Shown piece by piece: positions 25,248 through 33,995 of a DNA stretch of 64,000 bases (the first letter of the stretch is position 1; each line of letters opens with the position of its first letter). Below the pieces are notes generated by a model. The model saw nothing but the letters and a program-made list of their open reading frames with translations, had not been told where the DNA came from and ran no database searches. Made by a program: the position numbers and the translations under genes. Source of the stretch: Lacicoccus halitifaciens (GTDB lineage: Bacteria; Bacillota; Bacilli; Staphylococcales; Salinicoccaceae); contig NZ_JBDZDV010000003.1 in NCBI RefSeq assembly GCF_040544485.1, positions 62,001-126,000 of the forward strand. Reading direction: 5' to 3'.

Positions 25248-26669
25248 ATGCCTGATGAAAAAGGAAAAGGCACAAAGACGTCCAGATGGTTGAAGCTCCC
25301 CGATGCATACGGGATTTTATTCTTCTTCCTTGTACTTGCTGCAATAGCGACTTACCTGATACCCGCAGGGGAATTTCAGACCGAGGAGTCGGCAGAAGGG
25401 ATAGACGTCATCGTTCCGGGAACCTTCAGCGTCATCGATTCCAATCCTGCAGGCTTCCTCGATGTATTCCAGGCCATCGTCACCGGCTTGGTATCCACTG
25501 CCGATCTGATATTTCTGGTGCTGATCATCGGCGGAGTGTTTGCAGTCATTGAAAAAACAGGCGCCATTGATGCCATGGTCACAAAAATTATCAAAGTGAC
25601 CGAGAACAAGGAATGGCTGCTGATCGTCATGATCATGTTTGTATTCTCTGTGTTCGGTACCCTCGGCATCATTGTCAATGCCGTCATCGCCTTCATCCCG
25701 CTTGGAATTATACTGGCGAGATCGATGCGCATGGATGCAATCATCGGTGTATCCATCATTTATCTGGGTGCTTATGTTGGATTTGGAGTGGCTATACTTG
25801 ATCCCCTGACAATTGGGTTTGCCCAGGAAATCGCAGGGATTCCCCTCTTTTCAGGCGCGCCCGAGCGAAGCGTGATGTACGCCATCACCTTGATTGTCAC
25901 GATGATTTACGTCATCATGTACTCCAGGAAATTGAAAAAGGATCAGCACAGCGGTATCCTGAAAGACAATCCTTTCCCAAGGGAAACTGCAGAGGATTTG
26001 GCAGTCGGAAAGCAGAAGATGGAGCCGGTACATATTCTCGTCCTGCTCACTTTGTTCCTTGGTATTGCATCCTATGTCACTGGTGTATTCGTTGCTGAAT
26101 GGAACCTCCAGGAAATGGCGGCAGTGTTCCTCGTCATCATGGTCGTCACTGCCATCATCGGCCGCATTGATATCAACAGCATGGTCAGCTCCTTCATCCA
26201 GGGGGCGCAAGGTGTGCTCTACGGAGCTTTGATCATAGGTATGGCACGTTCCATCGTCGTAATTTTGGAGGATGGCAGAATTCTTGATACTGTGGTCAAC
26301 GGTATGGCTGTCATGATGGAGCCATTTTCAAGTACAATGGGAGCAATCATGATGTTCCTCGGGAACGGGCTCTTCAACCTTGTCGTCACCTCCGGCAGTG
26401 GACAGGCTGCCATCGTCATGCCGATACTCGGTCCACTCGCGGATATAATGGATTTCCCAAGGCAGGTCGCCGTCCAGGCTTATACGATGGGGGACGGTTT
26501 CACCAATATCATCACACCTTTGTCGGGTGTCCTGATGGCAAATCTTGCAATCGCTGGTGTACCGTTTGTAAAATGGGTTAAATTCGCTTTCCCTTTAGTG
26601 TTAATATGGTATACATTAGGGATTATTTATCTGATTGTACTTGTTGCAATAGATTTTGGGCCCGTTTAG
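25248..26669 (+). CDS. YfcC/DcuC-family transporter
   Basis: A 473-residue membrane protein of the DcuC-like YfcC family with about twelve hydrophobic segments. The N-terminal KLPDAYGILFFFLVLAAIATYLIPAGEF near residue 15, GVFAVIEKTGAIDA near residue 100 and the C-terminal NLVVTSGSGQAAIVMPILGPLAD and GDGFTNIITPLSGVL regions are hallmarks. Members are annotated as C4-dicarboxylate or basic amino acid/peptide carriers; the specificity here is not readable. The true start is ATG 25248 behind GGAGGG; upstream in-frame codons lie in the promoter region. The racemase gene follows after only 10 bp, so transporter and racemase form one operon. Confidence 0.88.
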   Translation: MPDEKGKGTKTSRWLKLPDAYGILFFFLVLAAIATYLIPAGEFQTEESAEGIDVIVPGTFSVIDSNPAGFLDVFQAIVTGLVSTADLIFLVLIIGGVFAVIEKTGAIDAMVTKIIKVTENKEWLLIVMIMFVFSVFGTLGIIVNAVIAFIPLGIILARSMRMDAIIGVSIIYLGAYVGFGVAILDPLTIGFAQEIAGIPLFSGAPERSVMYAITLIVTMIYVIMYSRKLKKDQHSGILKDNPFPRETAEDLAVGKQKMEPVHILVLLTLFLGIASYVTGVFVAEWNLQEMAAVFLVIMVVTAIIGRIDINSMVSSFIQGAQGVLYGALIIGMARSIVVILEDGRILDTVVNGMAVMMEPFSSTMGAIMMFLGNGLFNLVVTSGSGQAAIVMPILGPLADIMDFPRQVAVQAYTMGDGFTNIITPLSGVLMANLAIAGVPFVKWVKFAFPLVLIWYTLGIIYLIVLVAIDFGPV

Positions 26670-26679
26670 GAGGAAAATA

Positions 26680-27819
26680 ATGAAGATAAAAGAAATCAGA
26701 CTGCATGAACTGGAAATGGAGATGAAGAACCCCTTCACCACAAGTTTCGGCACCCAGACGAAAAGGCACATCACGATCGTCGAGGCGGTGAATAATGATG
26801 GGCTTTCGGGCTTCGGCGAATGTGTCGCGGGTGAGGATCCCCTCTACTCGGAGGAGTTCATGGACAGTGCCCTGATCGCCATGAAGAAATACTTCGCACC
26901 GCTCATCGTCCAAAATGAAATCAGCCATCCTGATGAAGTATGGAAACTTTTCGTCCCATTCAAAAAAAATAATATGGCCAAGTCCGGCATTGAAGGTGCC
27001 GTGTGGGACTTGTATGCTAAAGAGAATGACATGACGCTTGCCGAAGCCGTCGGCGGCAGGAAGATTGAAGTCGATGTCGGCATCTCCCTTGGGCTTGAAG
27101 ATACGGATGAGCTGCTGCTTGAGAAAATCCAGGAGAAGGTCGACGAAGGCTATAAACGTATCAAGATTAAAATAAAACCCGGCCGCGATGTCTCGATGAT
27201 CCGCAGGGTCAGGGAGGTCTTCCCGGACATCCCGCTGATGGTCGATGCCAATTCCGCCTATACACTTGATGACATCGAGCTGTTGAAAGCGTTGGATGAA
27301 TTCAATTTGATGATGATTGAACAGCCCTTAGCTGCCGGTGATATCGTCGATCATGCGAAACTGCAAAAGGAAATCAAGACACCGATCTGCCTGGATGAGA
27401 GCATTGACAGCTTCCAGGCAGCTGCAGCGGCCATCGAACTCGGCAGCTGTGAAATCATCAACGTCAAAGTCGGACGCGTCGGCGGCATCACCCAGTCGAA
27501 GAGGATCCATGACCTTGCTGCCAAACATGATATCCCACTATGGTGCGGCGGCATGCTTGAAGCGGGTGTCGGCAGATTACACAACATCGCGATCACCACA
27601 CTCTCGAACTTCACCCTGCCGGGTGACACCGCAAGCTCCAGCCGCTACTGGGAAGAAGACATCATCACCCCTGAAGTCGTGGCCGAACAAGGCGTCGTCC
27701 AGGTGAGTGACAAGCCCGGAATCGGTGCAGAAGTCGATTTCAACAAGATGGAAAAATATTTGAAACAGACAATAATAATCACAGAAGAAGATGCACCGGA
27801 TATGGTGTTCTTCAATTGA
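26680..27819 (+). CDS. Enolase-superfamily N-acylamino acid racemase / OSBS-like enzyme
   Basis: A 379-residue enzyme of the muconate-lactonizing subgroup. The N-terminal capping domain carries KNPFTTSFGTQTKRH near residue 16. In the barrel, KIKIKPG near residue 160 supplies the KxK base, and MVDAN, IEQPL and LDES (about 187, 212 and 238) supply the Asp-Glu-Asp magnesium ligands; INVKVGRVGG near residue 262 carries the second catalytic lysine. This set fits o-succinylbenzoate synthase and N-succinylamino acid racemase equally. No men genes are nearby, while a divergent M20 amidohydrolase and a transporter are, so a racemase role in D- to L-amino acid conversion is favoured. ATG 26680 follows TAGGAGG. 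Confidence 0.87.
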   Translation: MKIKEIRLHELEMEMKNPFTTSFGTQTKRHITIVEAVNNDGLSGFGECVAGEDPLYSEEFMDSALIAMKKYFAPLIVQNEISHPDEVWKLFVPFKKNNMAKSGIEGAVWDLYAKENDMTLAEAVGGRKIEVDVGISLGLEDTDELLLEKIQEKVDEGYKRIKIKIKPGRDVSMIRRVREVFPDIPLMVDANSAYTLDDIELLKALDEFNLMMIEQPLAAGDIVDHAKLQKEIKTPICLDESIDSFQAAAAAIELGSCEIINVKVGRVGGITQSKRIHDLAAKHDIPLWCGGMLEAGVGRLHNIAITTLSNFTLPGDTASSSRYWEEDIITPEVVAEQGVVQVSDKPGIGAEVDFNKMEKYLKQTIIITEEDAPDMVFFN

Positions 27820-27834
27820 TTTTTGGAACGAGAA

Positions 27835-27868
27835 AAAGGCATGACCCGAAGCGGGTCATGCCTTTAAT
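27835..27868 (+). terminator. Terminator after the racemase gene
   Basis: A 14-bp stem from AAAGGCATGACCCG to its inverse around a 3-base loop; the T tract is short. Confidence 0.85.
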
Positions 27869-27899
27869 ATTTGCAAAATATGTATGATTTGTCGGTATC

Positions 27900-27969
27900 G
27901 GCCAAACGAATTCCCACTTGGCCGATGGGGGCGGTCTACCGGCCAAACGAATCACCGCTTGGCCGATGG
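27900..27969. repeat. Two tandem 41-bp-spaced hairpin repeats
   Basis: GGCCAAACGAAT, then 5-6 variable bases, CTTGGCCGATGG occurs at 27900-27928 and again at 27941-27969, with a period of 41 bp. GGCCAA/TTGGCC arms let each copy fold. The pair lies between the racemase terminator and the LysE gene, in the same direction. It is unlike the 51-bp family at 19864 except for the shared CAAACG and general layout. Confidence 0.8.
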
Positions 27970-27983
27970 CGCCTCCTATCATC

Positions 27984-28643
27984 TCACCCAAAAAATATCG
28001 TCCGGAGGCCAAACAGGATGATGATGAGGCCGGCGCCCTTGCTGAGCCAGTTTTGAAATACATAGGATTTCATCCACCGCTTCAAAAGGTTCACCATTTC
28101 AACGACAAGCAGAAACCATATGATTGAAATCCCGATCAGTATCAGTGCGAGCAGCACAATCTGCTGATTATAGCCGAGTGCCGTCTCCCCGCTCCCAGCC
28201 ACAAATTGGGGGATGATCGTCATATATAGTATCAACACTTTCGGATTCAACAAGTTCGCAACAAACCCCTGCCTGAATGACTGCTGCAGGGATCTGCGGC
28301 TGACGGGTGCACTGAGGGTGTCGATATGTTCAAGTGACTGCCGGGGGACGAGCACGCCTGCGCGCATGCTCTGTACACCGATATAAATCAGGTACAGCGC
28401 TCCGGCGTATTTGATCGCATTGAACAAAACCGGTGAACCGGCGATGATGACAGCGAGCCCCACCACCGATATCACGAGCCAGAACAGGTGCCCTGCAATG
28501 ATGCCGGCGAGCGTGATGCGGCCTGCAAGCCTGTTCAGCGCAAGTGTATTCTTCATGATGATCATCATATCCGCACCGGGCACCATCGCAAGCACGGTGA
28601 CGACGATCACATATGATATCAGCTGTTCCAGCAATCCCCACAC
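27984..28643 (-). CDS. LysE/RhtB-family amino acid exporter
   Basis: A 219-residue membrane protein with six hydrophobic segments. TVLAMVPGADMMIIMKNTL near residue 15 is the LysE/RhtB signature (usually PGPDxxxxxxxxL, here PGADM), and GFVANLLNPKVLILYMTIIPQF near residue 118 is the second one. Family members export lysine, threonine, homoserine or related amino acids. The listed start GTG 28643 has a weak site; TTG 28634 behind GGGGTG is an alternative. The metallophosphoesterase gene ends 9 bp before its start, so the two are probably one operon. Confidence 0.88.
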   Translation of the reverse strand: MWGLLEQLISYVIVVTVLAMVPGADMMIIMKNTLALNRLAGRITLAGIIAGHLFWLVISVVGLAVIIAGSPVLFNAIKYAGALYLIYIGVQSMRAGVLVPRQSLEHIDTLSAPVSRRSLQQSFRQGFVANLLNPKVLILYMTIIPQFVAGSGETALGYNQQIVLLALILIGISIIWFLLVVEMVNLLKRWMKSYVFQNWLSKGAGLIIILFGLRTIFFG

Positions 28644-28652
28644 CCCACTTGA

Positions 28653-29492
28653 TCATTTTTTCCTTAAAGTCAGCACCACTATTTCAGGATGGTTGAACAC
28701 CCTGAACGGAAATCTGCTGTTGCCGAGTCCCCTGCTGACCGACAAGGTCGTTCCGTACATCTTATGCATGCCTTCTGCGTACTTCGGCAAAATGCCCTGA
28801 TGCGGCGAATAAAGCCCGCCGACGAACGGCAGGCGGATTTGTCCGCCATGGGCGTGGCCCGAGAGCACGAGGTCTATATCATATTTAGTATATATCAAAA
28901 ACAGCTCCGGCCTGTGGGACATGAGGATGGTGAAATCATCCGATACGTTCCCCATCCTATGCCTCAGCAGCTTATCGAACCGCAGATTCACATCGGAATA
29001 TACTTCGTTCCCGAGGAACCACGGATCCGGCATGCCGACCACATTGATGGTTTGCCCGTCCTTCACCAGCTGCAACGAAGTGTCACTCAAGTTCATCATG
29101 TCGGACTTCTCTATATACTTCTTCAGTTTTTTCCATTTTTTATAATGGGCTTCATGGTTCCCTGTCACATAATAGACCGGACCGATTTTCGTGAGCCTCC
29201 GGATGAACGATTTCGACCTGCCGAGGTTCGCGGTCCGCCTGTCGATGACATCCCCGGTCATCATGATCACATCACCGCCGGCCCCGCTGACTTTATCCAA
29301 TAAATGGCGCGCCCTCCAGCCGAACCATCCATTATGGTAGTCGGAGACATGGACGATGCGGCAGCCGTCAAATGCCTCAGGCAGTCTCTCGCTGAAAAAT
29401 TCCCGCTCCGTCACCTGGATCTCTTTATCTTCCTTATATAAAAAGCGGCTGACCGCAATCAAAAAACCTAACAAAAATGCATATATTCTCAT
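28653..29492 (-). CDS. Membrane-anchored metallophosphoesterase, YkuE-like
   Basis: A 279-residue protein with one N-terminal hydrophobic segment (residues 2-16) and a calcineurin-type phosphoesterase domain. Metal-binding motifs appear in order: VSDYHNGWFG near residue 49, MTGDVIDRR near residue 78, VTGNHEAHY near residue 107, MSHRPELF near residue 190 and SGHAHGGQIRLP near residue 208. The last is characteristic of YkuE/UDP-diacylglucosamine hydrolase-like and related enzymes. ATG 29492 with GGGGAC upstream is preferred over earlier ATGs that overlap the neighbouring CNNM gene. Likely acts at the outer membrane face on a phospholipid or phosphodiester; substrate unknown. Confidence 0.85.
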   Translation of the reverse strand: MRIYAFLLGFLIAVSRFLYKEDKEIQVTEREFFSERLPEAFDGCRIVHVSDYHNGWFGWRARHLLDKVSGAGGDVIMMTGDVIDRRTANLGRSKSFIRRLTKIGPVYYVTGNHEAHYKKWKKLKKYIEKSDMMNLSDTSLQLVKDGQTINVVGMPDPWFLGNEVYSDVNLRFDKLLRHRMGNVSDDFTILMSHRPELFLIYTKYDIDLVLSGHAHGGQIRLPFVGGLYSPHQGILPKYAEGMHKMYGTTLSVSRGLGNSRFPFRVFNHPEIVVLTLRKK

Positions 29493-29546
29493 AATGATGT
29501 CCCCTGGATCAAATAATACTAATCTTACCACTATTCGGCGCATAAT

Positions 29547-29571
29547 AAAAAGCCCGTTTTCACCGGGCTTT
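29547..29571 (-). terminator. Terminator after the CNNM gene
   Basis: On the minus strand, AGCCCG / CGGGCT hairpin followed by a T-rich tract, 4 bp after the stop codon. It overlaps the upstream region of the phosphoesterase gene. Confidence 0.78.
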
Positions 29572-29574
29572 CGT

Positions 29575-30843
29575 TCACCTGTAATTTCCATCTGCCTCTT
29601 CGTGTTCCTGAGGCTGTTCCTTCAAGATCCGGATGGTCCGGATCGTCTGATTCTCCATCACCATGACTTCGAACCTGAGACCAAGTTCTTCATTCCGGAA
29701 CACATCCCCCTGCACCGGGATATCATTGAACTCCTTGAAAAGGTAACCTGAAAGAGTATCTTCTTCCTCCGGTATCTCCGTATCGAACTGGGTGTTCAGA
29801 CGGTGCAGCGTAATCCTTCCGTCACAGATGATTTCATCCTCCGTCATTTTATCGACAAGGGCATCACTTCTGACATCCGTTTCGTCCTCTATATCGAAGC
29901 CGAGCATGTTTTCAATGATGTCCTCATGTGTGACGATCCCTTCGGTACCGCCGTATTCATCCAGTACAATCGCGAGGTGGCGCCTCTCTTTCGTCATTTT
30001 CCTCAAGACGTTCTCCACCGAGTCAAACTCCTTTACAGTCAGCGGATCCGTATCCGAAAAATCCAGGAGATCCTTCTCCGGATGGAGTGACCATTTCAGA
30101 AGGTACTTCGTGTGGAAGACGCCTATGATATCATCGAGGTTCTCCCCGTATATGGGATACCTTGTATGCATCAGGTTCACCACCGTATCCACCACTTCAT
30201 CATAAGGGGTGCCCACCTTGATCGCATCCATCTCGGTCCGCGGTGTCGACATGATATCTTTGACATTCAGATCCCGGAAATCGAGGATGCCTTTGATCCT
30301 GTTCGTTTCCCGGCCTTTTAAAACACCTTCCGCATTCGCAATATCAATCAGGTTCACGAGCTCATCCTTGGAGACGGTCCAGGCCGGCTGTTCACCTCTT
30401 GATAATATTTTGGTGATATTATCCGTCAGGAAATTCAGAATGACCGTCACCGGCTTTAAGACGATGATGACCAGCCTTATGACCGGCATGACGAGGTAGG
30501 AGACCTTTTCAGGGAAAGCTGCAGCTATGGATTTCGGCACGACTTCAGCGAATAAAATGATGGTGACCGTGAGTACGGCACTGGCCACCGCAACGTTCCA
30601 GCCATACTCGAGTGCTGTGATCGTCACCAGCGTCGGCAGGATGATATTGGAGATATTGTTGCCGATCAGGATCGTCGTGATGAATTCACTCGGCTTTGAG
30701 ACGATGCCCATCAATCTGGCTGCCTTCATATCCCCGTCCTGCACTTTGGCCTGCAGCTTCACTTTATCGACAGCGGTCAGTGCCGTCTCACTGCCGGAGA
30801 AGAACAGCGAGGTGAATAATAATATGATGATCAAAACGATCAA
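29575..30843 (-). CDS. CNNM/CorC (hemolysin C-type) cation transporter
   Basis: A 422-residue membrane protein. Residues 1-180 form the DUF21/CNNM transmembrane domain with SGSETALTAVDKVKLQ near residue 16 and IGNNISNIILPTL near residue 60. A CBS pair follows (about 195-325: VKDIMSTPRTEMDAI and LDEYGGTEGIVTHEDIIE), then a CorC_HlyC domain. Such proteins move magnesium or cobalt, or help resistance to them. Translation starts at TTG 30843 behind AAGGGGGAA. Monocistronic with its own hairpin. Confidence 0.9.
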   Translation of the reverse strand: MIVLIIILLFTSLFFSGSETALTAVDKVKLQAKVQDGDMKAARLMGIVSKPSEFITTILIGNNISNIILPTLVTITALEYGWNVAVASAVLTVTIILFAEVVPKSIAAAFPEKVSYLVMPVIRLVIIVLKPVTVILNFLTDNITKILSRGEQPAWTVSKDELVNLIDIANAEGVLKGRETNRIKGILDFRDLNVKDIMSTPRTEMDAIKVGTPYDEVVDTVVNLMHTRYPIYGENLDDIIGVFHTKYLLKWSLHPEKDLLDFSDTDPLTVKEFDSVENVLRKMTKERRHLAIVLDEYGGTEGIVTHEDIIENMLGFDIEDETDVRSDALVDKMTEDEIICDGRITLHRLNTQFDTEIPEEEDTLSGYLFKEFNDIPVQGDVFRNEELGLRFEVMVMENQTIRTIRILKEQPQEHEEADGNYR

Positions 30844-30912
30844 AAGAAGTTCCCCCTTCGCGGATTAAACGATTCAAATATATTTCTTCAATTATAACAG
30901 ATATGAAATAAA

Positions 30913-30943
30913 AATAAGCCTGCATCCTTAAAAGATGCAGGCT
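30913..30943 (-). terminator. Terminator of the copper operon
   Basis: A 10-bp stem AGCCTGCATC / GATGCAGGCT with a 7-base loop, followed on the minus strand by a T-rich stretch, 9 bp past the copZ stop. Confidence 0.88.
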
Positions 30944-30951
30944 CATTTCCA

Positions 30952-31161
30952 TTATTTCACTACATCGTAGCCCTGGTCTTCAATCGCTTCGTTCATTTCT
31001 TCAACAGTCACTTTATCTTCTTCATATTCCACGGAAACTTCATTGGCCGACAGGTCCACTTCGGCTTTGCCGACGCCCGACAGTTTACCGAGTGCGCCTT
31101 CCACTGCACTCTTGCAGTGGCCGCATGTCATGCCTTCCACTTTGATTGATGTTGTATTCAT
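30952..31161 (-). CDS. copZ: Copper chaperone CopZ
   Basis: A 69-residue cytosolic HMA-domain protein with VEGMTCGHC at residues 8-16, the copper(I)-binding MxCxxC loop. CopZ delivers copper to CopA and to the regulator CsoR. It follows copA by 27 bp in the csoR-copA-copZ order. ATG 31161 follows GGAGG; an in-frame ATG 15 bp upstream lies before that site. Confidence 0.95.
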   Translation of the reverse strand: MNTTSIKVEGMTCGHCKSAVEGALGKLSGVGKAEVDLSANEVSVEYEEDKVTVEEMNEAIEDQGYDVVK

Positions 31162-31188
31162 AAAATCATCCTCCATTATATGATTGAT

Positions 31189-33573
31189 TTAAACTTTAAC
31201 TCTTCTCAGCCTCAATGAATTCGTCACGACACTCACCGAACTGAAGGCCATTGCAGCGCCCGCCACCCATGGTGCAAGGAAGCCGAGTGCAGCAATCGGA
31301 ATGCCGGCCGTGTTGTAGGCGAATGCCCAGAACAGGTTCTGCTTGATGTTCCGGATCGTCTTATGGCTCAGGTTGATGGATTTTGGAATCAGTGTCAGCT
31401 CGCCGCCGAGAATGGTGATGTCAGCCGCCTCTATCGCCACTTCCGTACCTGTGCCGATTGCGATGCCGATATCTGCAGTGACCAGTGCCGGTGCATCATT
31501 CACGCCGTCCCCGACCATCGCGACGGACTTGCCTTCTTCCTGCACTTTTTTGACCTGTACCGCCTTCTCTTCCGGAAGCACTTCCGCGATCACCTTATCA
31601 ATGCCGACTTCCCTTGCGATGGCTTCCGCCGTGCGGCGGTTGTCGCCGGTCAGCATGATGACTTCAAGCCCCTGGGACTTCAGCGTTGTGATCGCTTCTT
31701 TCGCCGTATCTTTCACTGTATCCTGTACGGCGACAATGCCCCGGACTTTTTCATTTACGGCCACCAGCATCGCCGTCTTGCCCTCATATTCATATTGTGT
31801 CATTTCTTCATCATATTCATCAACTTCAATGCTCTGATCCTGCATCAGTTTACGCGTGCCGACGAGAATACGGTCCGAACCTGCCACCGCTTCAATACCG
31901 TGACCCGGTATCGCCTTGAAATCCTCCACTTCAGGGATGTCCACTTCTTTCTCGGTCGCGTAGGCGACGATTGCGGAAGCAAGCGGGTGTTCAGACCCTT
32001 TTTCAGCAGCCGCAAGCAGCATAAGCGCATCTTCATCTCCTGTGAAATCGGTGACTTCAGGTCTCCCTTTTGTGATGGTCCCCGTCTTATCCAGGATGAT
32101 GGCATCCAGATTATGCGTTTTTTCGAGATGCTCCCCGCCTTTGAATAAAATGCCGTTCTCTGCACCTTTGCCTGTACCGACCATGATTGAAGTCGGCGTT
32201 GCAAGGCCGAGGGCACATGGACAGGCGATGACGAGCACCGTGATCGATGCGATCAGTGCCGGTTCAAGATTGTAGGGGGATGCGATGAAGTACCAGATCA
32301 GGAAAGTCGCTATCGCAATGACGATCACGATCGGCACGAAATATCCGGATACGATATCCGCCATCCGCTGGATCGGGGCCTTCTTCCCCTGCGCCTCCTC
32401 CACCACTTTGATGATGGACTGCAGCGCCGTGTCCTTTCCGACACGGGATGCTTCAACGACAACGTTGCCGTTCTGGTTGATCGTCGAGCCGATCACTTTA
32501 TCTTCGACGTTTTTTTCGACAGGTATGGATTCCCCCGTCAGCATGGATTCGTCCACAGAGGTGCTGCCTTTGGTGATTGTGCCGTCCACCGGGAACTTCT
32601 CACCCGGTTTTACGATCAGTGCATCACCGACCGCAACCTCAGCTGCCGGGATCATCACTTCTTCCCCGTCCCTGATGACCCTCGCTTCTTTCGCCTGCAT
32701 GTTCATCAGTTCCTTGATCGCACCGGAAGTCTGTGATTTCGCACGGGCTTCCAAATATTTGCCGAAAAGAATCAGCGTGATGATGATTGCACTCGTTTCA
32801 AAGTACAAGTGTGGATGGGCAGTCGCACCGGTGAGCCATCTGTATGTCTCGAACAGACTGAAACCGAATGCTGCGGTCGTACCCATTGCGACCAGCACAT
32901 CCATATTGGCACTGAAGCTCTTCAGGCTCTTATAGGCCCCCACGTAAAACTGCCAGCCCAATATAAACTGCACGGGTGCCGCGAATGCCATCTGGAACCA
33001 CGGGTTCATGAATATCGCCGGCAGGGCGATGCCGAACAGATGATCGAGCATCGTCACGAGAAGCGGCAGCGATAACAGAGCCGATATGATGACTTTCCAC
33101 TTCAGCCGCGATAATTCCTTTTCCTTCTTTTCTTCCCTGGACTCGGCACTCTCTTTTGCCTTTGCCCCGTACCCGAGATTGCCGATGCGGTCGATCAGAT
33201 CCCTTTCGGTCAGCACATTCGAATTGTACTCGATCACGGCGTTCTCGGTTGCGAGGTTGACTGTCGCATTGGAGACGCCGCTCGTCTTATTCAGCACTTT
33301 TTCGATCCTGTTGGAACATGCCGCACACGTCATCCCGGAAATATCAAACTCCGCTTCGTCGTACTGCACACCGAAGCCGAGGTTCTCTATCCTGTCCGTG
33401 ATCTCATACAGATTGGTGTTGTCCTTATCATAATCAACCGACGCCTGCTCGGTTGCGAGGTTGACTTTGGCATCGACACCGTCCATCTTGTTCAGGACCT
33501 TTTCAATCCTGCTTGAACAGGATGCACATGTCATGCCCGTTATATTCAATGTCGTATTCTCCTTACCTGCCAT
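31189..33573 (-). CDS. copA: Copper(I)-translocating P1B ATPase CopA
   Basis: A 794-residue copper exporter of the cytoplasmic membrane. Two N-terminal HMA domains each carry GMTCASC or GMTCAAC (about residues 13-19 and 81-87). The membrane CPC motif is in VIACPCALGLATP near residue 440. Phosphorylation motif DKTGT is near residue 485, HP motif in SEHPLASAI near residue 530, and the GDGVND hinge near residue 685. Length and order are standard for CopA. It lies 23 bp behind csoR in the operon. Confidence 0.96.
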   Translation of the reverse strand: MAGKENTTLNITGMTCASCSSRIEKVLNKMDGVDAKVNLATEQASVDYDKDNTNLYEITDRIENLGFGVQYDEAEFDISGMTCAACSNRIEKVLNKTSGVSNATVNLATENAVIEYNSNVLTERDLIDRIGNLGYGAKAKESAESREEKKEKELSRLKWKVIISALLSLPLLVTMLDHLFGIALPAIFMNPWFQMAFAAPVQFILGWQFYVGAYKSLKSFSANMDVLVAMGTTAAFGFSLFETYRWLTGATAHPHLYFETSAIIITLILFGKYLEARAKSQTSGAIKELMNMQAKEARVIRDGEEVMIPAAEVAVGDALIVKPGEKFPVDGTITKGSTSVDESMLTGESIPVEKNVEDKVIGSTINQNGNVVVEASRVGKDTALQSIIKVVEEAQGKKAPIQRMADIVSGYFVPIVIVIAIATFLIWYFIASPYNLEPALIASITVLVIACPCALGLATPTSIMVGTGKGAENGILFKGGEHLEKTHNLDAIILDKTGTITKGRPEVTDFTGDEDALMLLAAAEKGSEHPLASAIVAYATEKEVDIPEVEDFKAIPGHGIEAVAGSDRILVGTRKLMQDQSIEVDEYDEEMTQYEYEGKTAMLVAVNEKVRGIVAVQDTVKDTAKEAITTLKSQGLEVIMLTGDNRRTAEAIAREVGIDKVIAEVLPEEKAVQVKKVQEEGKSVAMVGDGVNDAPALVTADIGIAIGTGTEVAIEAADITILGGELTLIPKSINLSHKTIRNIKQNLFWAFAYNTAGIPIAALGFLAPWVAGAAMAFSSVSVVTNSLRLRRVKV

Positions 33574-33596
33574 TTGCCGCTCCTCCTTTCACGCGC

Positions 33597-33905
33597 TTAT
33601 TTTGAAAACTGCTTCAGCACGGCCATCAGTTCTTCGATGGAATCGTCGCCTTCACCTTTCTCGATCGCATCCGCAACACAGTGCTTCATATGCCTTTCCG
33701 TCACTTCATAGCCGACATTCTTCAACGCCGACTGGATGGCGCTGATCTGTATGAGGATGTCCACACAGTAACGGTCTTCTTCCACCATCTTCTGGAGGCC
33801 CCGGACCTGGCCCTCGATGCGTCTCAGGCGTTTTTGGACTTTATCCTTTTCATCATCCGTGCGCGGCACTACCGCATGGTCATGCAATGTTTCTTCCATC
33901 TTCAT
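33597..33905 (-). CDS. csoR: Copper-sensing repressor CsoR
   Basis: A 102-residue all-helical repressor. The copper-binding triad is visible: Cys in EDRYCVDIL, His and Cys in TERHMKHCVAD. RLRRIEGQVRGLQKMV is the conserved DNA-binding face. Without copper it represses the csoR-copA-copZ operon; with copper(I) it lets go. The start is ATG 33905 (or 33899). ATGs farther upstream, at 33935 and beyond, are excluded because they lie inside the promoter. Confidence 0.95.
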   Translation of the reverse strand: MKMEETLHDHAVVPRTDDEKDKVQKRLRRIEGQVRGLQKMVEEDRYCVDILIQISAIQSALKNVGYEVTERHMKHCVADAIEKGEGDDSIEELMAVLKQFSK

Positions 33906-33933
33906 CACCGGCCTTATCTTATTCGTTATATTC

Positions 33934-33962
33934 ATTATACCCCCATAGGGTATAAAAGTCAA
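33934..33962 (-). promoter_or_regulatory. csoR promoter with CsoR operator between -35 and -10
   Basis: On the minus strand, TTGACT (33957-33962), exactly 17 bp, TATAAT (33934-33939). The spacer is almost entirely the dyad TATACCC-TAT-GGGGGTATA (33936-33954), which fits known CsoR operators (ATACCC…GGGTAT). Repressor binding would block RNA polymerase directly. Confidence 0.93.
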
Positions 33963-33966
33963 CAAA

Positions 33967-33992
33967 GGAAAACCCGCCGGAGCGGGTTTTCG
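33967..33992 (-). terminator. Terminator of the S9 peptidase gene
   Basis: A hairpin AAAACCCGC / GCGGGTTTT with a short loop, just past the stop at 33996. Confidence 0.85.
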
Positions 33993-33995
33993 GTA

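Noticed and set aside
33905..33965. Upstream ATG and alternative starts of csoR
   Set aside because: They fall inside the -35/-10 region and the operator, so they cannot be in the mRNA made from that promoter.
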